Source of the DNA: Evansella vedderi
Lineage (GTDB): Bacteria > Bacillota > Bacilli > Bacillales > Salisediminibacteriaceae
Assembly (NCBI RefSeq): GCF_030813435.1
Contig: NZ_JAUSUG010000001.1
Coordinates: forward strand, 186,001 to 250,000
Direction of reading: 5' to 3'
Length of the DNA stretch: 64,000 bases
Position numbers and translations under genes: made by a program
The notes under the pieces: model-generated
Database searches by the model: none
What the model saw: the letters and a program-made list of their open reading frames with translations, nothing else
What the model was told of the DNA's origin: nothing
Shown: positions 8,861 through 17,940 of the stretch, one piece after another
Position numbering within the stretch: position 1 is the first letter of the stretch
Layout of the letters: every line of letters starts with the position of its first letter

Positions 8861-9331
8861 ATGAAAAGGAAGCCTAAAAAACACGAGGCTTTATTATGGA
8901 GTATAGCATTACCTGGTTTTGGTCAGTTTTTAAACGGTAAAATAGTGAAGGGGATTGTCCTCATCCTTTTAGAGTTTATCGTAAACATCCAAAGTAATTT
9001 TAACTTGACTATAATGCTTTCTTTTATGGGAGAAATAAACAAAGCAATTGAGACACCTAATTATCAATGGCTAATGTTTTATCCTTGTTTATATATGTTT
9101 AGTATTTGGGATGCCTACCGAGACGCTGAAGGAGATACTTCAGCATTGGCATATCTGCCATTTGTATTTGGGGCATTTTTTATTACAATTGGCTTAATAT
9201 ACTCCACCAAATTAACATTGTTTGGCATTAAGCTGGGTCCAGTTTTTCTACCGATGACTTTTTTAATTCCAGGACTACTGATTGGCTATATAATTAAATC
9301 CATTGCAACTACCTTTATAAATGAAGAGTAA
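8861..9331 (+). CDS. small multi-pass membrane protein
   Basis: A 156-residue protein with about four hydrophobic segments. The N-terminal HEALLWSIALPGFGQFLNGK resembles the first helix of TM2-type proteins (PGxGQxxNG). No catalytic residues are apparent. The start codon lies four bases after the DUF3231 stop with only a weak RBS, which points to translational coupling. Function unknown; conserved pairing with DUF3231 would be worth testing. Confidence 0.75.
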   Translation: MKRKPKKHEALLWSIALPGFGQFLNGKIVKGIVLILLEFIVNIQSNFNLTIMLSFMGEINKAIETPNYQWLMFYPCLYMFSIWDAYRDAEGDTSALAYLPFVFGAFFITIGLIYSTKLTLFGIKLGPVFLPMTFLIPGLLIGYIIKSIATTFINEE

Positions 9332-9389
9332 GTCTTCTTTAACAAACGGGAAAGCGATAGTTATAGAAGTGAATTAGAAAAACCTGGTA

Positions 9390-9428
9390 AAAAGGATCGG
9401 TTTACATCTGAAAACCAATCCTTTATTA
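9390..9428 (+). terminator. terminator of the DUF3231 operon
   Basis: AAAGGATCGGTTT and AAACCAATCCTTT form a stem with one mismatch, followed by an A/T-rich tail. Confidence 0.55.
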
Positions 9429-9709
9429 AATTGAATTACCACAAATTAAACTGCTAATACAGATACAAATTAGCCTTACATTTTCAATTGTAATTTACAA
9501 TTTTGCGATAGGATACGGAACCCGTTACCTGCAGCCAACGTTTTAAAGCACTGGCCTCAAGCACCTTTTAATAAAAATATGATTTCATCAATTTTTATCT
9601 AACTTAACCTCTACATACACTTAAAGACTTTTAGTAACATCCATGATTACCGTAATGATAATAGCAAGTAAGATCACATTTATTCCACAAGGAAAAGCAA
9701 CATTCTTTT

Positions 9710-9795
9710 CTTGCGACGAGTAATCGCAGGAGCAGCTGAAGACACCCCAGGGACGAGCGTTACTAAACAAATACGCTTCGAGTTGTCTCGACGGA
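9710..9795. repeat. Bacillus-type dispersed intergenic repeat, fragment
   Basis: GC-richer block with GACGAGTAATCGCAGGAGC, GGACGAGCGTTACT and GAGTTGTCTCGACG. The last two motifs recur around 50110-50175, and CGTCGAGATAACTCG-like sequence recurs near 59598. These are degenerate members of the repeat families common between Bacillaceae genes. Confidence 0.5.
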
Positions 9796-9822
9796 ACTCC
9801 ACTTTTTCTTAAAAAGCGATTA

Positions 9823-9920
9823 TGTAACGCGTAATGTATTGGAAGCGCGGCTTACCTGTCTCATAAAGCGTTTATGAAACACGTAACGAAAGGGAAACGC
9901 CACTTACCTGTCTTATAAAA
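9823..9920 (-). repeat. two degenerate units of the 52-bp repeat, inverted
   Basis: The reverse complement contains TTATAAGACAGGTAAGTGGC and CGCTTTATGAGACAGGTAAG with the CGTTAC... spacing of the tandem array at 17531-17940. It is a third locus of the same element, in opposite orientation and without the downstream tail. Confidence 0.75.
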
Positions 9921-9954
9921 TGGCTCTTTTCGTAAACTTTGTTGTTTTTTAAAA

Positions 9955-10155
9955 AGCTTGGAGTAGCGAAAGGCGGAGACTCCAGCGGGAAAAGCAATAG
10001 ATGAAGACCCTGGAGGTCGGTTTATCCCGAGGAGACTGAGGCATTGTCCGGAAACCAGGACGGTAACATTACGCCGATGCCCATAGGACGTGGGCTGCTC
10101 TTTGAGGTTTACACATAGTAGAGGTAGTACCCTTCCGAGGACTAGACGTGGGTTT
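9955..10155. repeat. Bacillus-type dispersed repeat
   Basis: Contains GGCGGAGACTCCAGCGGG, CGAGGAGACTGAGGC and a purine/GC-rich body, the arrangement of a widespread Bacillus intergenic repeat. No coding potential. Together with the two blocks before it, it fills most of the gap 9332-10594, which otherwise holds the terminator at 9390 and one doubtful 41-codon frame. Confidence 0.5.
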
Positions 10156-10413
10156 ATAAAACTTATAATTCCAAACTTTATTAAACATTTAAAGAGAAAT
10201 GAGATTAGTGTATGTCCTTTTTATGATAAGGCTAATAATATATTTGATAGATTTATAACTCATGTGACTTTTTAAATACAACCTTGGTATAATTTGGACA
10301 CCAATTGCTTAACATCAGATTATTCTATGGGTTTAAACGCAATCGAATTGGCTAAAAATTGTGAATTGGATAGTATGGGAGTGTCTTTTTTTAATTATTC
10401 ATTTTTTTGGGGT

Positions 10414-10539
10414 CTACCGTGAAAATAGGTGGCACAAAAGATCGTTAAAATTAAGAGCCTGCCACTGCTCGGGTTTTGTCGTTATCACCCACGTTTCAAC
10501 ACTTTCTGTTTTAGTGATTCCTAACCCATCTATGTTCAT
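10414..10539 (-). other. doubtful 41-residue frame, possible gene remnant
   Basis: A frame starting at ATG 10539 encodes a short peptide with KTESVETWVITTKPEQW near its centre. The composition looks protein-like but no family was recognised and no clear RBS is present. It may be the remnant of a larger gene in this repeat-rich gap. Confidence 0.2.
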
Positions 10540-10594
10540 TAGCGATGGAATTTCATGCCAGGCACCTCGCGAAGAGGATAAGGAAGGGGAGGAT

Positions 10595-11563
10595 TTAGTG
10601 GTTCAGTTCCTCCAATGCCTGTATGACTGCTAAGTGTGAATGAATACTCATGATAGATTCCGTGTCTAATTGAATTCTTGATCGGAATTCTTCTGGTGCA
10701 TTTTCGATGAGGGCTAGGTTTTCTGCTAATTCCGTTAATCGTTGATCAGCGTCGATGTCGTCTTCTTGTTCCTTCCAGAACATGAATGCATCAAGTGCAT
10801 CGGAGGCGAACATTTTTATATTTTGTTGTTGGTAAAAAAATGTTGCGAGCGTATGGAATGTAATTATTGATTCTTGAATGAAGGATTCTAGCTCTTTGAT
10901 TAACGGAAAATAGGTCGTATTTAACTCTCTATCGATTTGTACTAGAACGTCTAATTCCTTTGTTTCTTTATATTCTTCGTGCAATGCCTTCAGCTTGCTT
11001 ATGGAAGTAGAAATCTCCTCATCCAAATCCGTAAAAGTATTTAGGTTCCTCATATGAATAGCGACTTCACCGAGTGTTGCGGATAGGATTCTAGAACTAA
11101 TTCCGATTGTGCTTGTAAAGTTACCGAATTGGCTGGCTTCATGGATACTTTGTAACCATTGGAATTTGTTTAGGTGCCTCGTATAGTCTGTAATATCTAC
11201 AATCCCTTCCACAGTTTCATAATAAGGAAGAACGGTTTCACGTAACCAATCAAATTGATCGTTTAATAGTTTGGAAGTTTCTTCATAATACGCGAAATTG
11301 GTATCTAATTGTTCTAGTGTTAATTCGATACCCTGTAGTGATTCCCCTTGCAAATGACGTATTTTTGCCTCCATATCAATCTCTGCTTCTGCTTTACCGA
11401 TCATCCCAAATAGTATGAGGGTCATTAGTGTTAATGGCAAATAAGTAAATAGAGCTTGTTTTCTTGTTCTTTCTCCCCATGGAAAAACCCAGTTAGGTTG
11501 GAATAGACCTATTATCGTAACAACGATGAATAAGCTTGATAAGATTCCTAGTAAAAGGTACAT
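10595..11563 (-). CDS. membrane-anchored coiled-coil protein of unknown function
   Basis: About 322 residues from ATG 11563, which follows GGGAGG at good spacing; the upstream in-frame ATG at 11590 lacks one. Two hydrophobic helices lie at roughly residues 3-23 and 37-55 (PLTLMTLILFGMIGKAEAE). The remaining ~260 residues are charged and helical, with heptad-like stretches (LDEEISTSISKLKALHEEYK), and probably form a coiled coil. No enzyme motif was seen and no family recognised. It stands alone, convergent with the repeat-rich gap. Confidence 0.7.
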   Translation of the reverse strand: MYLLLGILSSLFIVVTIIGLFQPNWVFPWGERTRKQALFTYLPLTLMTLILFGMIGKAEAEIDMEAKIRHLQGESLQGIELTLEQLDTNFAYYEETSKLLNDQFDWLRETVLPYYETVEGIVDITDYTRHLNKFQWLQSIHEASQFGNFTSTIGISSRILSATLGEVAIHMRNLNTFTDLDEEISTSISKLKALHEEYKETKELDVLVQIDRELNTTYFPLIKELESFIQESIITFHTLATFFYQQQNIKMFASDALDAFMFWKEQEDDIDADQRLTELAENLALIENAPEEFRSRIQLDTESIMSIHSHLAVIQALEELNH

Positions 11564-11732
11564 GGATAACCTCCCGAATTGCGAATACATGAGTGATACC
11601 TAGAGTGTAACACATGATGAACATATGGGGACGATTCGAGACTGCTGAAAAGGGTGTATTTCCCTTTTTTAGCTACCCAACCATGTGAGATTCCCCAACC
11701 CAACTCCCAACCAATCCTCAAATCCCCTCGAC

Positions 11733-11767
11733 TTTTGTCGAAAGGTACTATACTAATTTAGGACTTA
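11733..11767 (+). promoter_or_regulatory. 35-bp element shared with the TAXI-TRAP promoter region
   Basis: This block contains TTTTGTCGAAAGGTACTATA and ends AGGACTTA. It matches 19532-19567 at about 30 of 35 positions without gaps. Both copies are followed by TCAATATTC-[GT]-TAAT before the gene. It lies ~60 bases before the GGT-like start. It is a candidate binding site for the response regulator encoded at 16616. Confidence 0.65.
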
Positions 11768-11827
11768 TTCAATATTCTTAATTATCTTACTATTAAATAG
11801 AATACTATTTTTACTAGGAGGAATGTC

Positions 11828-14800
11828 ATGAGTAGGAAAAAGTGTAGACGGTTATTTTGTGTATTTCTAGTTTTATTGTTACTTCTCCCTGTGAATGTAG
11901 TAGGATTTGCTCAAGGATTCGACTATGATGAAACATTCTCTAATCCATATTTTGAGCAGCAGCCTGTTGCTACGGGGACGGGGGGAGCGGTGGCTTCCGA
12001 GCATCCGTTAGCGTCTCAAGCGGCCATGGACATCATGGAAGCAGGGGGAAATGCGATTGATGCCGCCATTGCAGCTCATGCGGTTCACAATTTAACTCGC
12101 CCCTTCTCTGGTGGAATTGGTGGGGGAGGTATGATGAACATTTACTTGGCGGAGTTGGATGAGGTCGTGACGATTGGTCATCGCTCCATGTCTCCAGAAG
12201 CGTTCAACATTGACTCCTTCATTGATGAAGATGGAAACATCCTACCATCTGAATCAAGAATGAGCAGCGGGATGGCAGTTGGGGTTCCAGGTGCAGTGAA
12301 GGCGTGGGAAGAAGCGTTAGAACAATACGGAACAATGACGTTTGCAGAGGTGTTAGCTCCTGCCATTCGTTATGCAAGAGAAGGCTTTGCTGCAGATGAC
12401 AATTTAATTCGAGAGATTAGGGAAAATGCTTCCAGGTTCCGTCTCTATGAGCCGACTCGTGAATTATTTTTAACGGAGGATGGGCAGGTGCCAGAGCCAG
12501 GTACAATCATGAAAAACCCTGATTTGGCTAATGCCTTTGAACTAATTGCGGAGCATGGGAGTACTGTTTTTTATTATGGCGAAATAGGGGAAGCGATTGT
12601 AGAAGCTGTGACAAACCCACCATATGTAGACAACCCAGAATCACAATGGAGACAAGATCTCCCGTTGCCGATCCCTGGTGTCATGACGATGGAGGATCTT
12701 GCATCCTATACAACGGTCCATAGTAGTCCGATTCATACAACCTATCGTGGCTATGACGTCTATGGAATGCCACCTGTGTCAAGTGGCGGATTGATTATTG
12801 GTGGATTACTTAATATTCTTGAAGGTTATGATCTATCGAGCATGTCCGAAACAGAATTTTTACATTATTATATAGAAGCTTCCCGACTTGTTTTTGCCGA
12901 TTATCGAAACTATCACGGGGATCCGGACCACGTCCATGTACCTGTAGATGGAATGATGTCCAAATCCTACGCAGAGTATCTTCGCCAAAAAATCGGTGAT
13001 ACAGCGAAAGTTGGACAAGTAGCACCAGGGAATGTGTGGCCGTATGACGAGGATCCTAATCGACCTGCCATTCCTTTACCTAAGTTAGAGCCAGGCTTCT
13101 CCTACGACTTTGCAGGAGCGGCGGGGGAGGATTGGGAGAAAACAAAGTTTTACGTAGATACATCTTATGATACAACCTATGAATTAGATGGAAATGGTTT
13201 TGGCCGTATGGAAATTGGTGCGAGAAGGAACTCTGCTGGTAGAGCGGCATCGAATATGATTTGGACAGAGGATATGGAGATTCTCGTTCCTTTCCGAATC
13301 AATGATTTCGGTGGAGACCGCCGACTCCGTTTTTGGCTAAGAGCAGATGGGTGGAATTTAAGCTCCAGTCCACATAATGGCTATGCAGTGGAAATTCGCT
13401 CTGGCAGTGATGAAATTCACCTATTAGATCGAGTCAATGGTTCTGGTGGAACAATTGCTAGATTTGATCATGAACGTACGACAGATATACAGTGGTTACG
13501 TTTTAAAGTGGTAGATAATCAATTGTCTGTAAAACTATGGAATGATGGGGAAGAGGAGCCTAGTAGATGGAATTTCGTCCACGAGGATAACTCTCTCACC
13601 GAACCAGGGCGTCTACTAATTAGTACAGTAGAGCTTGCCAATACGACGGAAGGTGGCGCGTTTACGGTAGGACCGATTGTACTAGAAGAAACAGATGAAT
13701 TAAGCATGGCACCAGGGTTTTTCCACCAATTTACTGGTAATGCCGGTGATCCGTGGGATGAAGCTGTCTTCACAGTGGAGGTAAGAGAACCTACCGTCAT
13801 CGAGCAAACAGGTGATGGTTATGGAAGGATTACACTTGGAGACTCTCAGCATGATTATGGTAGAGCGGCGCCGAAGATGCTTCCGGCAAAAAATATGGAG
13901 CTCACTGTTCCGTATAAAATTAACGATCTTGGAAGCAGTCGGACACTCCGTTTTTGGCTACGTGCCGATGATTGGGCATCGAACACTTTCCCTGAAAACG
14001 GCTATAGTGTGGAAATAAAATCTGGTTTTAACAATATCCGTATCCACAAGGCACAAAACGGTAGCCAAGGGGAGATTGCTAGATTCCATTATGATCGATC
14101 AACCGAAGAACAAATGCTTCGCTTTAAGCTCGTAGATAACCAAATTTCTGTGAAAGTTTGGGATGCTTCTGAACCTGAACCAAGGGATTGGAACTTCGTG
14201 TATGTGGACGAAGACAACCCAGTTTTAGGAGAAGGAACGTTTAAAGTCAGTGCCTATGAGTTTACAAATGGAGCTGGAGGTTCCTTTACAATCGGTGATA
14301 TCCATGTAGAGGAAACAGACAAGCTGACGTTAACCGAGCCAGGTTTTTCCTATGACTTTGCAGGAAATGAAGGGGATTCGTGGTCAGGGGAGAAATTCAG
14401 TACCTTAACGACAAGGGATGCGAGTCAGACACTTACTGGAGACGGGAATGGGAGGATACATCTGTTTGGCAATACCTCTTATGGGAATGCGATTGCGAAT
14501 ATGAAGCTCGCAAAAAATAAAGAGGTCGTGCTTCCGTTCCAATTCAATGATTTAGCTGCCGATTCAGATCCACATTTACGTTTATGGTTACGTGCGGATG
14601 AACCGAGTCCGACCATTTCCCCAAGAAATGGGATTGGCGTTGATATTCGTCCGAATCAGAACCGAATTCGTCTTGTTAGAGCGGTAAATGGAAGTAATAC
14701 ATGGTTCCAGGATATTTCCTTTGATGGTGGTGATGAAAAGCAAATGCTTCGCTTTAAGGTGGTAGATGAGCAAATTTCGGTGAAGGTTTGGAATGCATCG

Positions 14801-16351
14801 GAAGGGGAACCGAATGAGTGGACATTTGTAACAGAAGAACCGTCTGTGGATCGATTGGGAAGCTTTATGATTGGTGCCTATGAATTTGGAAATGCTGGTG
14901 CAGACATCAGAATTGGTAAGATCGACATCATGGAAACGAACGAGCGTACCGTTGTTGGCGAGCTTGAGCCTGGTTTTACCTATGATTTTGCAGGGAATGC
15001 CGGTGATCCATGGGATGCGAGCAAGTTTTTCACGTTAACAACAAGGGATGCATCACAAACCCTTTCTGGTGATGGTTACGGTATTATGAATTTACCGAGA
15101 AACGCTTCTTATGCCAACGGGGCGGCTAACATGTTGCCAGCGAGAAATAAAGAGTTACTCGTACCATTTCGCTTTAGCCATTTAGGGGAGAATTCCAATC
15201 CTCATCTACGAATCTGGCTTCGCTCTGATGGAAATCCTAGCCCAACGGTTTCTCCATCGAATGGTGTAGGAGTGGACATTCGTCCTAGTGAAAACCGCAT
15301 AAGATTGATTCGAGCGGTGAATGGAAGTAACACATGGTTCCATAATATTTCCAATGCTGGAACCGAAGAAGAGCAAATGCTCCGTCTCCGAATCGTGGAC
15401 AACCAACTTTTTGTGAAAATATGGAACGCGTCTGAAGCGGAGCCAAGTGAGTGGACATATGTGACAGAGGAAAACATTGTGAGTGATGCTGGAACATTGT
15501 TCTTTGGTGCTTATGAATTCGGAAGTACTGGTGCAGAAGTTCGCTTAGGTGAAATTCAGGTTGTTGAGGTAGACGATTCAGGGATTACGATGGAAATAAC
15601 CGAGGGAACTTCTGAAGAGGGGGAAACGATCAACCTTACTGTTGCCGATAAATACGGAAACGTAGTTGTTCATACTTCGACGATTGTGAACATTGGTGGA
15701 ACAGGAATTGTTGTTCCCCGTTACGGATTCCTATTAAACAATGCAATTGGAAATCGTACACCAATTTCTGCAGAAGAGGGCGAGCCAAATGCGGCAGCAC
15801 CTCGGATGAGACCATTAAGTACCATGTCTCCAACGATTATAATTAAAGACGGCAAGCCTGTTTTTGCAGGAGGAGCCCCAGGTGGCTTAACCATTCCAAA
15901 TACCGTGTCAAAAATATTGCTACAATACCTTGATCGAGGCATGTCCTTACCAGATGCGGTGGAATCAGCACGAATTTCTCAAGAAAACAAAATTTCTGGA
16001 GAAACAGTCATCGAACGATTTTTTACAGAAACACAAGAATACAAAGAGTTGAAAGCATTAGGACATAAATTTGAAATCTCTAACCTTGTCCAAGGAATTG
16101 GCTCTTTCAATGGTATTGCCTTCACGGAGGACGGTGAAAAACAAGCAGTAGCCGAAGCGGTACGCCGAGGTGGAGGAAGTGCAATGGCCTTTGACGCAGA
16201 CCCGGAAGAACACCGACCTCCAGGAGAAGACAAACGTAAGGATGGAGAGCATCGCAGGGATGGGGAAAAGCGTAGAGACGACGAGAACCGAAGAGATAAC
16301 GAAAACCGCAACAATAATACGAACAATGGGAAAAGAATAGGGCAAGACTAG
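11828..16351 (+). CDS. secreted gamma-glutamyltransferase-family enzyme with four inserted beta-sandwich-like repeats
   Basis: A 1507-residue protein. Residues 1-29 are a signal peptide (basic start, long Leu/Val core, VGFA). Residues ~45-415 match the GGT large subunit (PFSGGIGGGGMMN; HRSMSP, where GGTs carry the substrate arginine). Residues ~420-1248 are four repeats of ~210 residues (starts near 420, 627, 837, 1047), each with GFxYDFAG and LRxWLRxD. The small subunit follows; Thr1267 in GETINLTVADKYGN aligns with the autocatalytic nucleophile, and FGTG-, RPLSxMSPT- and PGG-type motifs follow. The aspartate that binds the glutamyl amino group in E. coli GGT (D433) aligns with asparagine here (LLNNAIGN), so substrate use is uncertain. 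A charged Lys/Arg/Asp/Asn tail (~1457-1507) ends the protein. RBS AGGAGG is ideal. Confidence 0.85.
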   Translation: MSRKKCRRLFCVFLVLLLLLPVNVVGFAQGFDYDETFSNPYFEQQPVATGTGGAVASEHPLASQAAMDIMEAGGNAIDAAIAAHAVHNLTRPFSGGIGGGGMMNIYLAELDEVVTIGHRSMSPEAFNIDSFIDEDGNILPSESRMSSGMAVGVPGAVKAWEEALEQYGTMTFAEVLAPAIRYAREGFAADDNLIREIRENASRFRLYEPTRELFLTEDGQVPEPGTIMKNPDLANAFELIAEHGSTVFYYGEIGEAIVEAVTNPPYVDNPESQWRQDLPLPIPGVMTMEDLASYTTVHSSPIHTTYRGYDVYGMPPVSSGGLIIGGLLNILEGYDLSSMSETEFLHYYIEASRLVFADYRNYHGDPDHVHVPVDGMMSKSYAEYLRQKIGDTAKVGQVAPGNVWPYDEDPNRPAIPLPKLEPGFSYDFAGAAGEDWEKTKFYVDTSYDTTYELDGNGFGRMEIGARRNSAGRAASNMIWTEDMEILVPFRINDFGGDRRLRFWLRADGWNLSSSPHNGYAVEIRSGSDEIHLLDRVNGSGGTIARFDHERTTDIQWLRFKVVDNQLSVKLWNDGEEEPSRWNFVHEDNSLTEPGRLLISTVELANTTEGGAFTVGPIVLEETDELSMAPGFFHQFTGNAGDPWDEAVFTVEVREPTVIEQTGDGYGRITLGDSQHDYGRAAPKMLPAKNMELTVPYKINDLGSSRTLRFWLRADDWASNTFPENGYSVEIKSGFNNIRIHKAQNGSQGEIARFHYDRSTEEQMLRFKLVDNQISVKVWDASEPEPRDWNFVYVDEDNPVLGEGTFKVSAYEFTNGAGGSFTIGDIHVEETDKLTLTEPGFSYDFAGNEGDSWSGEKFSTLTTRDASQTLTGDGNGRIHLFGNTSYGNAIANMKLAKNKEVVLPFQFNDLAADSDPHLRLWLRADEPSPTISPRNGIGVDIRPNQNRIRLVRAVNGSNTWFQDISFDGGDEKQMLRFKVVDEQISVKVWNASEGEPNEWTFVTEEPSVDRLGSFMIGAYEFGNAGADIRIGKIDIMETNERTVVGELEPGFTYDFAGNAGDPWDASKFFTLTTRDASQTLSGDGYGIMNLPRNASYANGAANMLPARNKELLVPFRFSHLGENSNPHLRIWLRSDGNPSPTVSPSNGVGVDIRPSENRIRLIRAVNGSNTWFHNISNAGTEEEQMLRLRIVDNQLFVKIWNASEAEPSEWTYVTEENIVSDAGTLFFGAYEFGSTGAEVRLGEIQVVEVDDSGITMEITEGTSEEGETINLTVADKYGNVVVHTSTIVNIGGTGIVVPRYGFLLNNAIGNRTPISAEEGEPNAAAPRMRPLSTMSPTIIIKDGKPVFAGGAPGGLTIPNTVSKILLQYLDRGMSLPDAVESARISQENKISGETVIERFFTETQEYKELKALGHKFEISNLVQGIGSFNGIAFTEDGEKQAVAEAVRRGGGSAMAFDADPEEHRPPGEDKRKDGEHRRDGEKRRDDENRRDNENRNNNTNNGKRIGQD

Positions 16352-16405
16352 CACCAAATAGTAGATTAAAAATGTAATAGACGGACGGTTCTAACAGAAT
16401 CAACG

Positions 16406-16440
16406 AGAGGCTGGGACATCGTTTTGTCCTAGCTTCTTTT
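16406..16440 (+). terminator. terminator of the GGT-like gene
   Basis: AGAGGCTGGGACA pairs with TGTCCTAGCTTCT, with a short loop and a T run. It makes the GGT-like gene a separate transcript from the response regulator. Confidence 0.75.
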
Positions 16441-16615
16441 ATAGTGAATGGGTTTTGTTACGTTATATTACAAACAACTTTCAATAATATTACAAATATT
16501 CTTGATAAAATTTGATTCATTCTTTTATAATGTCTGTAATAGGAAATAATTGTCCGATCCGTAAAGTGTCGTTTGTATCGAATACTAAATACGATTGTTA
16601 TAGGGGGTGGAGTAG

Positions 16616-17218
16616 TTGAATATTGCTATAATAGATGACGATCCTGCTGTTAGAAAAATATTAAAAAACATTGTGGAAGATAATGGGATTGGCAAGGTTA
16701 TTTTTGAATATGAAGATGGATCCTATGTTGATGATGTAGAATTTTATAAGAAAGAAATAAATGTGATAATGACCGATCTTATTATGCCAGTAAAAAGTGG
16801 GATTGATGGCATAAAGGACTTACACAAGAAAGACTATAAGGGCAGTATTATCATGCTTTCTCAAGTGAAAGACAAACAATTTATCGGAGAAGCATATACT
16901 CTTGGTATCGATTATTTTATTAACAAACCAATAAACATAATTGAAGTTGTAAGCGTTTTCAATAAAGTGAGGGAAAAGCTAACTCTCCAACAACTCGTAG
17001 AAAAGTATGAAAGGGAGAAATTTAAATCACTTCTCACAGCTACGGAATTAAAAATCCTCAAACTAATTAGTCTAAGATTAACTCAAACAGAAATTGCAGA
17101 GCAGCTTTGCATCACCCTTCAAACTGTAAAAAATCATATCACAAACATACTTAAGAAAACGTCTTCGTTTAATAGCAAAGACGCAGCTCGAAAGGCGAAG
17201 GAAATGCAGTTGATCTAA
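16616..17218 (+). CDS. response regulator with LuxR-type DNA-binding domain
   Basis: A 200-residue two-domain protein. The receiver domain (1-120) begins IAIIDDDPAVRKIL, has the phospho-acceptor Asp in VIMTDLIMP (~D54) and the conserved Lys in FINKPINI (~K104). The C-terminal domain (~135-200) has LTATELKILKLISLRLTQTE and TVKNHITNILKK, a LuxR/NarL-type helix-turn-helix. Start is TTG after GGGGGTGG. The nearest kinase is at 18188 on the other strand, and the GGT-like enzyme and TAXI-TRAP genes flank the pair. It probably activates both through the shared 35-bp element. This is inference from position and sequence sharing. Confidence 0.9.
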   Translation: MNIAIIDDDPAVRKILKNIVEDNGIGKVIFEYEDGSYVDDVEFYKKEINVIMTDLIMPVKSGIDGIKDLHKKDYKGSIIMLSQVKDKQFIGEAYTLGIDYFINKPINIIEVVSVFNKVREKLTLQQLVEKYEREKFKSLLTATELKILKLISLRLTQTEIAEQLCITLQTVKNHITNILKKTSSFNSKDAARKAKEMQLI

Positions 17219-17249
17219 AACAATATCACACTCCGATTAGTGATCGTAA

Positions 17250-17313
17250 AGGGACGGTTCTCATTCGCCTTATTTAGTAGTAATTCTAATTAGGGAGAAT
17301 GAGAACCGTCCCT
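17250..17313. repeat. 17-bp perfect inverted repeat of the GGGACGGTTC family
   Basis: AGGGACGGTTCTCATTC (17250-17266) and its exact reverse complement (17297-17313) enclose 30 bases. GGACGGTTC motifs recur at 16383 and 59252, and CCGTCCC/CGTCCCC near 38200. These are typical Bacillus dispersed elements, often found just after genes; here it may also end the response-regulator transcript. Confidence 0.6.
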
Positions 17314-17325
17314 AATTAACATCCA

Positions 17326-17532
17326 CTAGCTTGCTTGTTTAAGTACGGTTTGTTGCTTTTTCTTATAAACTACTTTCGACAACGTAATGCTTAGTTCGTA
17401 TAATAGGATTAGCGGTGCAATGACAATGATCGCAGAAATAAAGTCTGGCGGGGGAACAAGGGTAGCCACTATTGTTAATATTACATATGATATTTTCCGT
17501 GTTTTCACAAAATTGTGTGGATTAAGAATCGC
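17326..17532 (-). pseudogene. tatC: tatC remnant, C-terminal ~68 codons
   Basis: The frame reads LNPHNFVKTRKISYVIL followed by a helix, then PPPDFISAIIVIAPLILLYE and a Lys-rich tail. This is the end of the Tat translocase channel subunit TatC, whose usual form has ~245 residues; PPDPISQ and LLLYE are family landmarks. The match begins exactly at the edge of the 52-bp tandem array (17531), so the 5' two thirds were replaced by repeat DNA. A GTG at 17508 exists but cannot make a functional protein. A functional tatC must be elsewhere if the Tat export of FdnG works. Confidence 0.8.
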
Positions 17533-17940
17533 GTTTCATGAATGCTTTATGAGACAGGTAAGTGGCGTTACCATTACGTTACGCGTTCCATGAAAGCTTT
17601 ATGAGACAGGTAAGTAACGCTTCCATTACGTTACGCGTTTCATGAAAGCTTTATGAGACAGGTAAGTAACGCTTCCATTACGTTACGCGTTTCATGAAAG
17701 CTTTATGAGACAGGTAAGTGGCGTTTCCATTACGTTACGCGTTTCATGGAGGCTTTAATGAGACAGGAAAGTCACGATTCCATTACGTTACGCGTTTTAT
17801 GAAAGCTTTATGAGACAGGTAAGTACGTTTCCTTTACGTTACACGTTTCATGAAAGCTTTATGAGACAGGTAACTATGCTTCTGGTACGATACATGTACC
17901 ATGAATTTGTTTATGAGACAAGTAAACTTCTAACTAGTCT
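17531..17940 (+). repeat. tandem array, ~7.7 units of 52 bp
   Basis: Units start at 17531, 17583, 17635, 17687, 17739, 17792, 17843 and (partial) 17894, lengths 51-53. The core is CATGAAAGCTTTATGAGACA then GGTAAGT, and units end in CATTACGTTAC. Units 2 and 3 are almost identical, while the last two are the most diverged. CATGAAAGCTTTATG is nearly self-complementary and GTAACG/CGTTAC can pair. The whole unit is conserved, so there are no spacers and it is not a CRISPR. A 52-base unit cannot keep a reading frame, so it is not coding. Confidence 0.95.

Noticed and set aside
9332-10594. Insertion sequence or prophage in the long gap
   Set aside because: No transposase, integrase or terminal inverted repeats were seen; the content is short dispersed repeats.
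15979-16403. Minus-strand coding frames opposite the end of the GGT-like gene
   Set aside because: They are shadows of the low-complexity Lys/Arg/Asp/Asn tail, without RBS or family resemblance.
17250-17313. Attachment site or transposon end
   Set aside because: The inverted pair belongs to the GGGACGGTTC motif family and no mobile gene or target duplication accompanies it.
17531-17940. CRISPR array
   Set aside because: The complete 52-bp unit is conserved, there are no unique spacers, and no cas genes are present.
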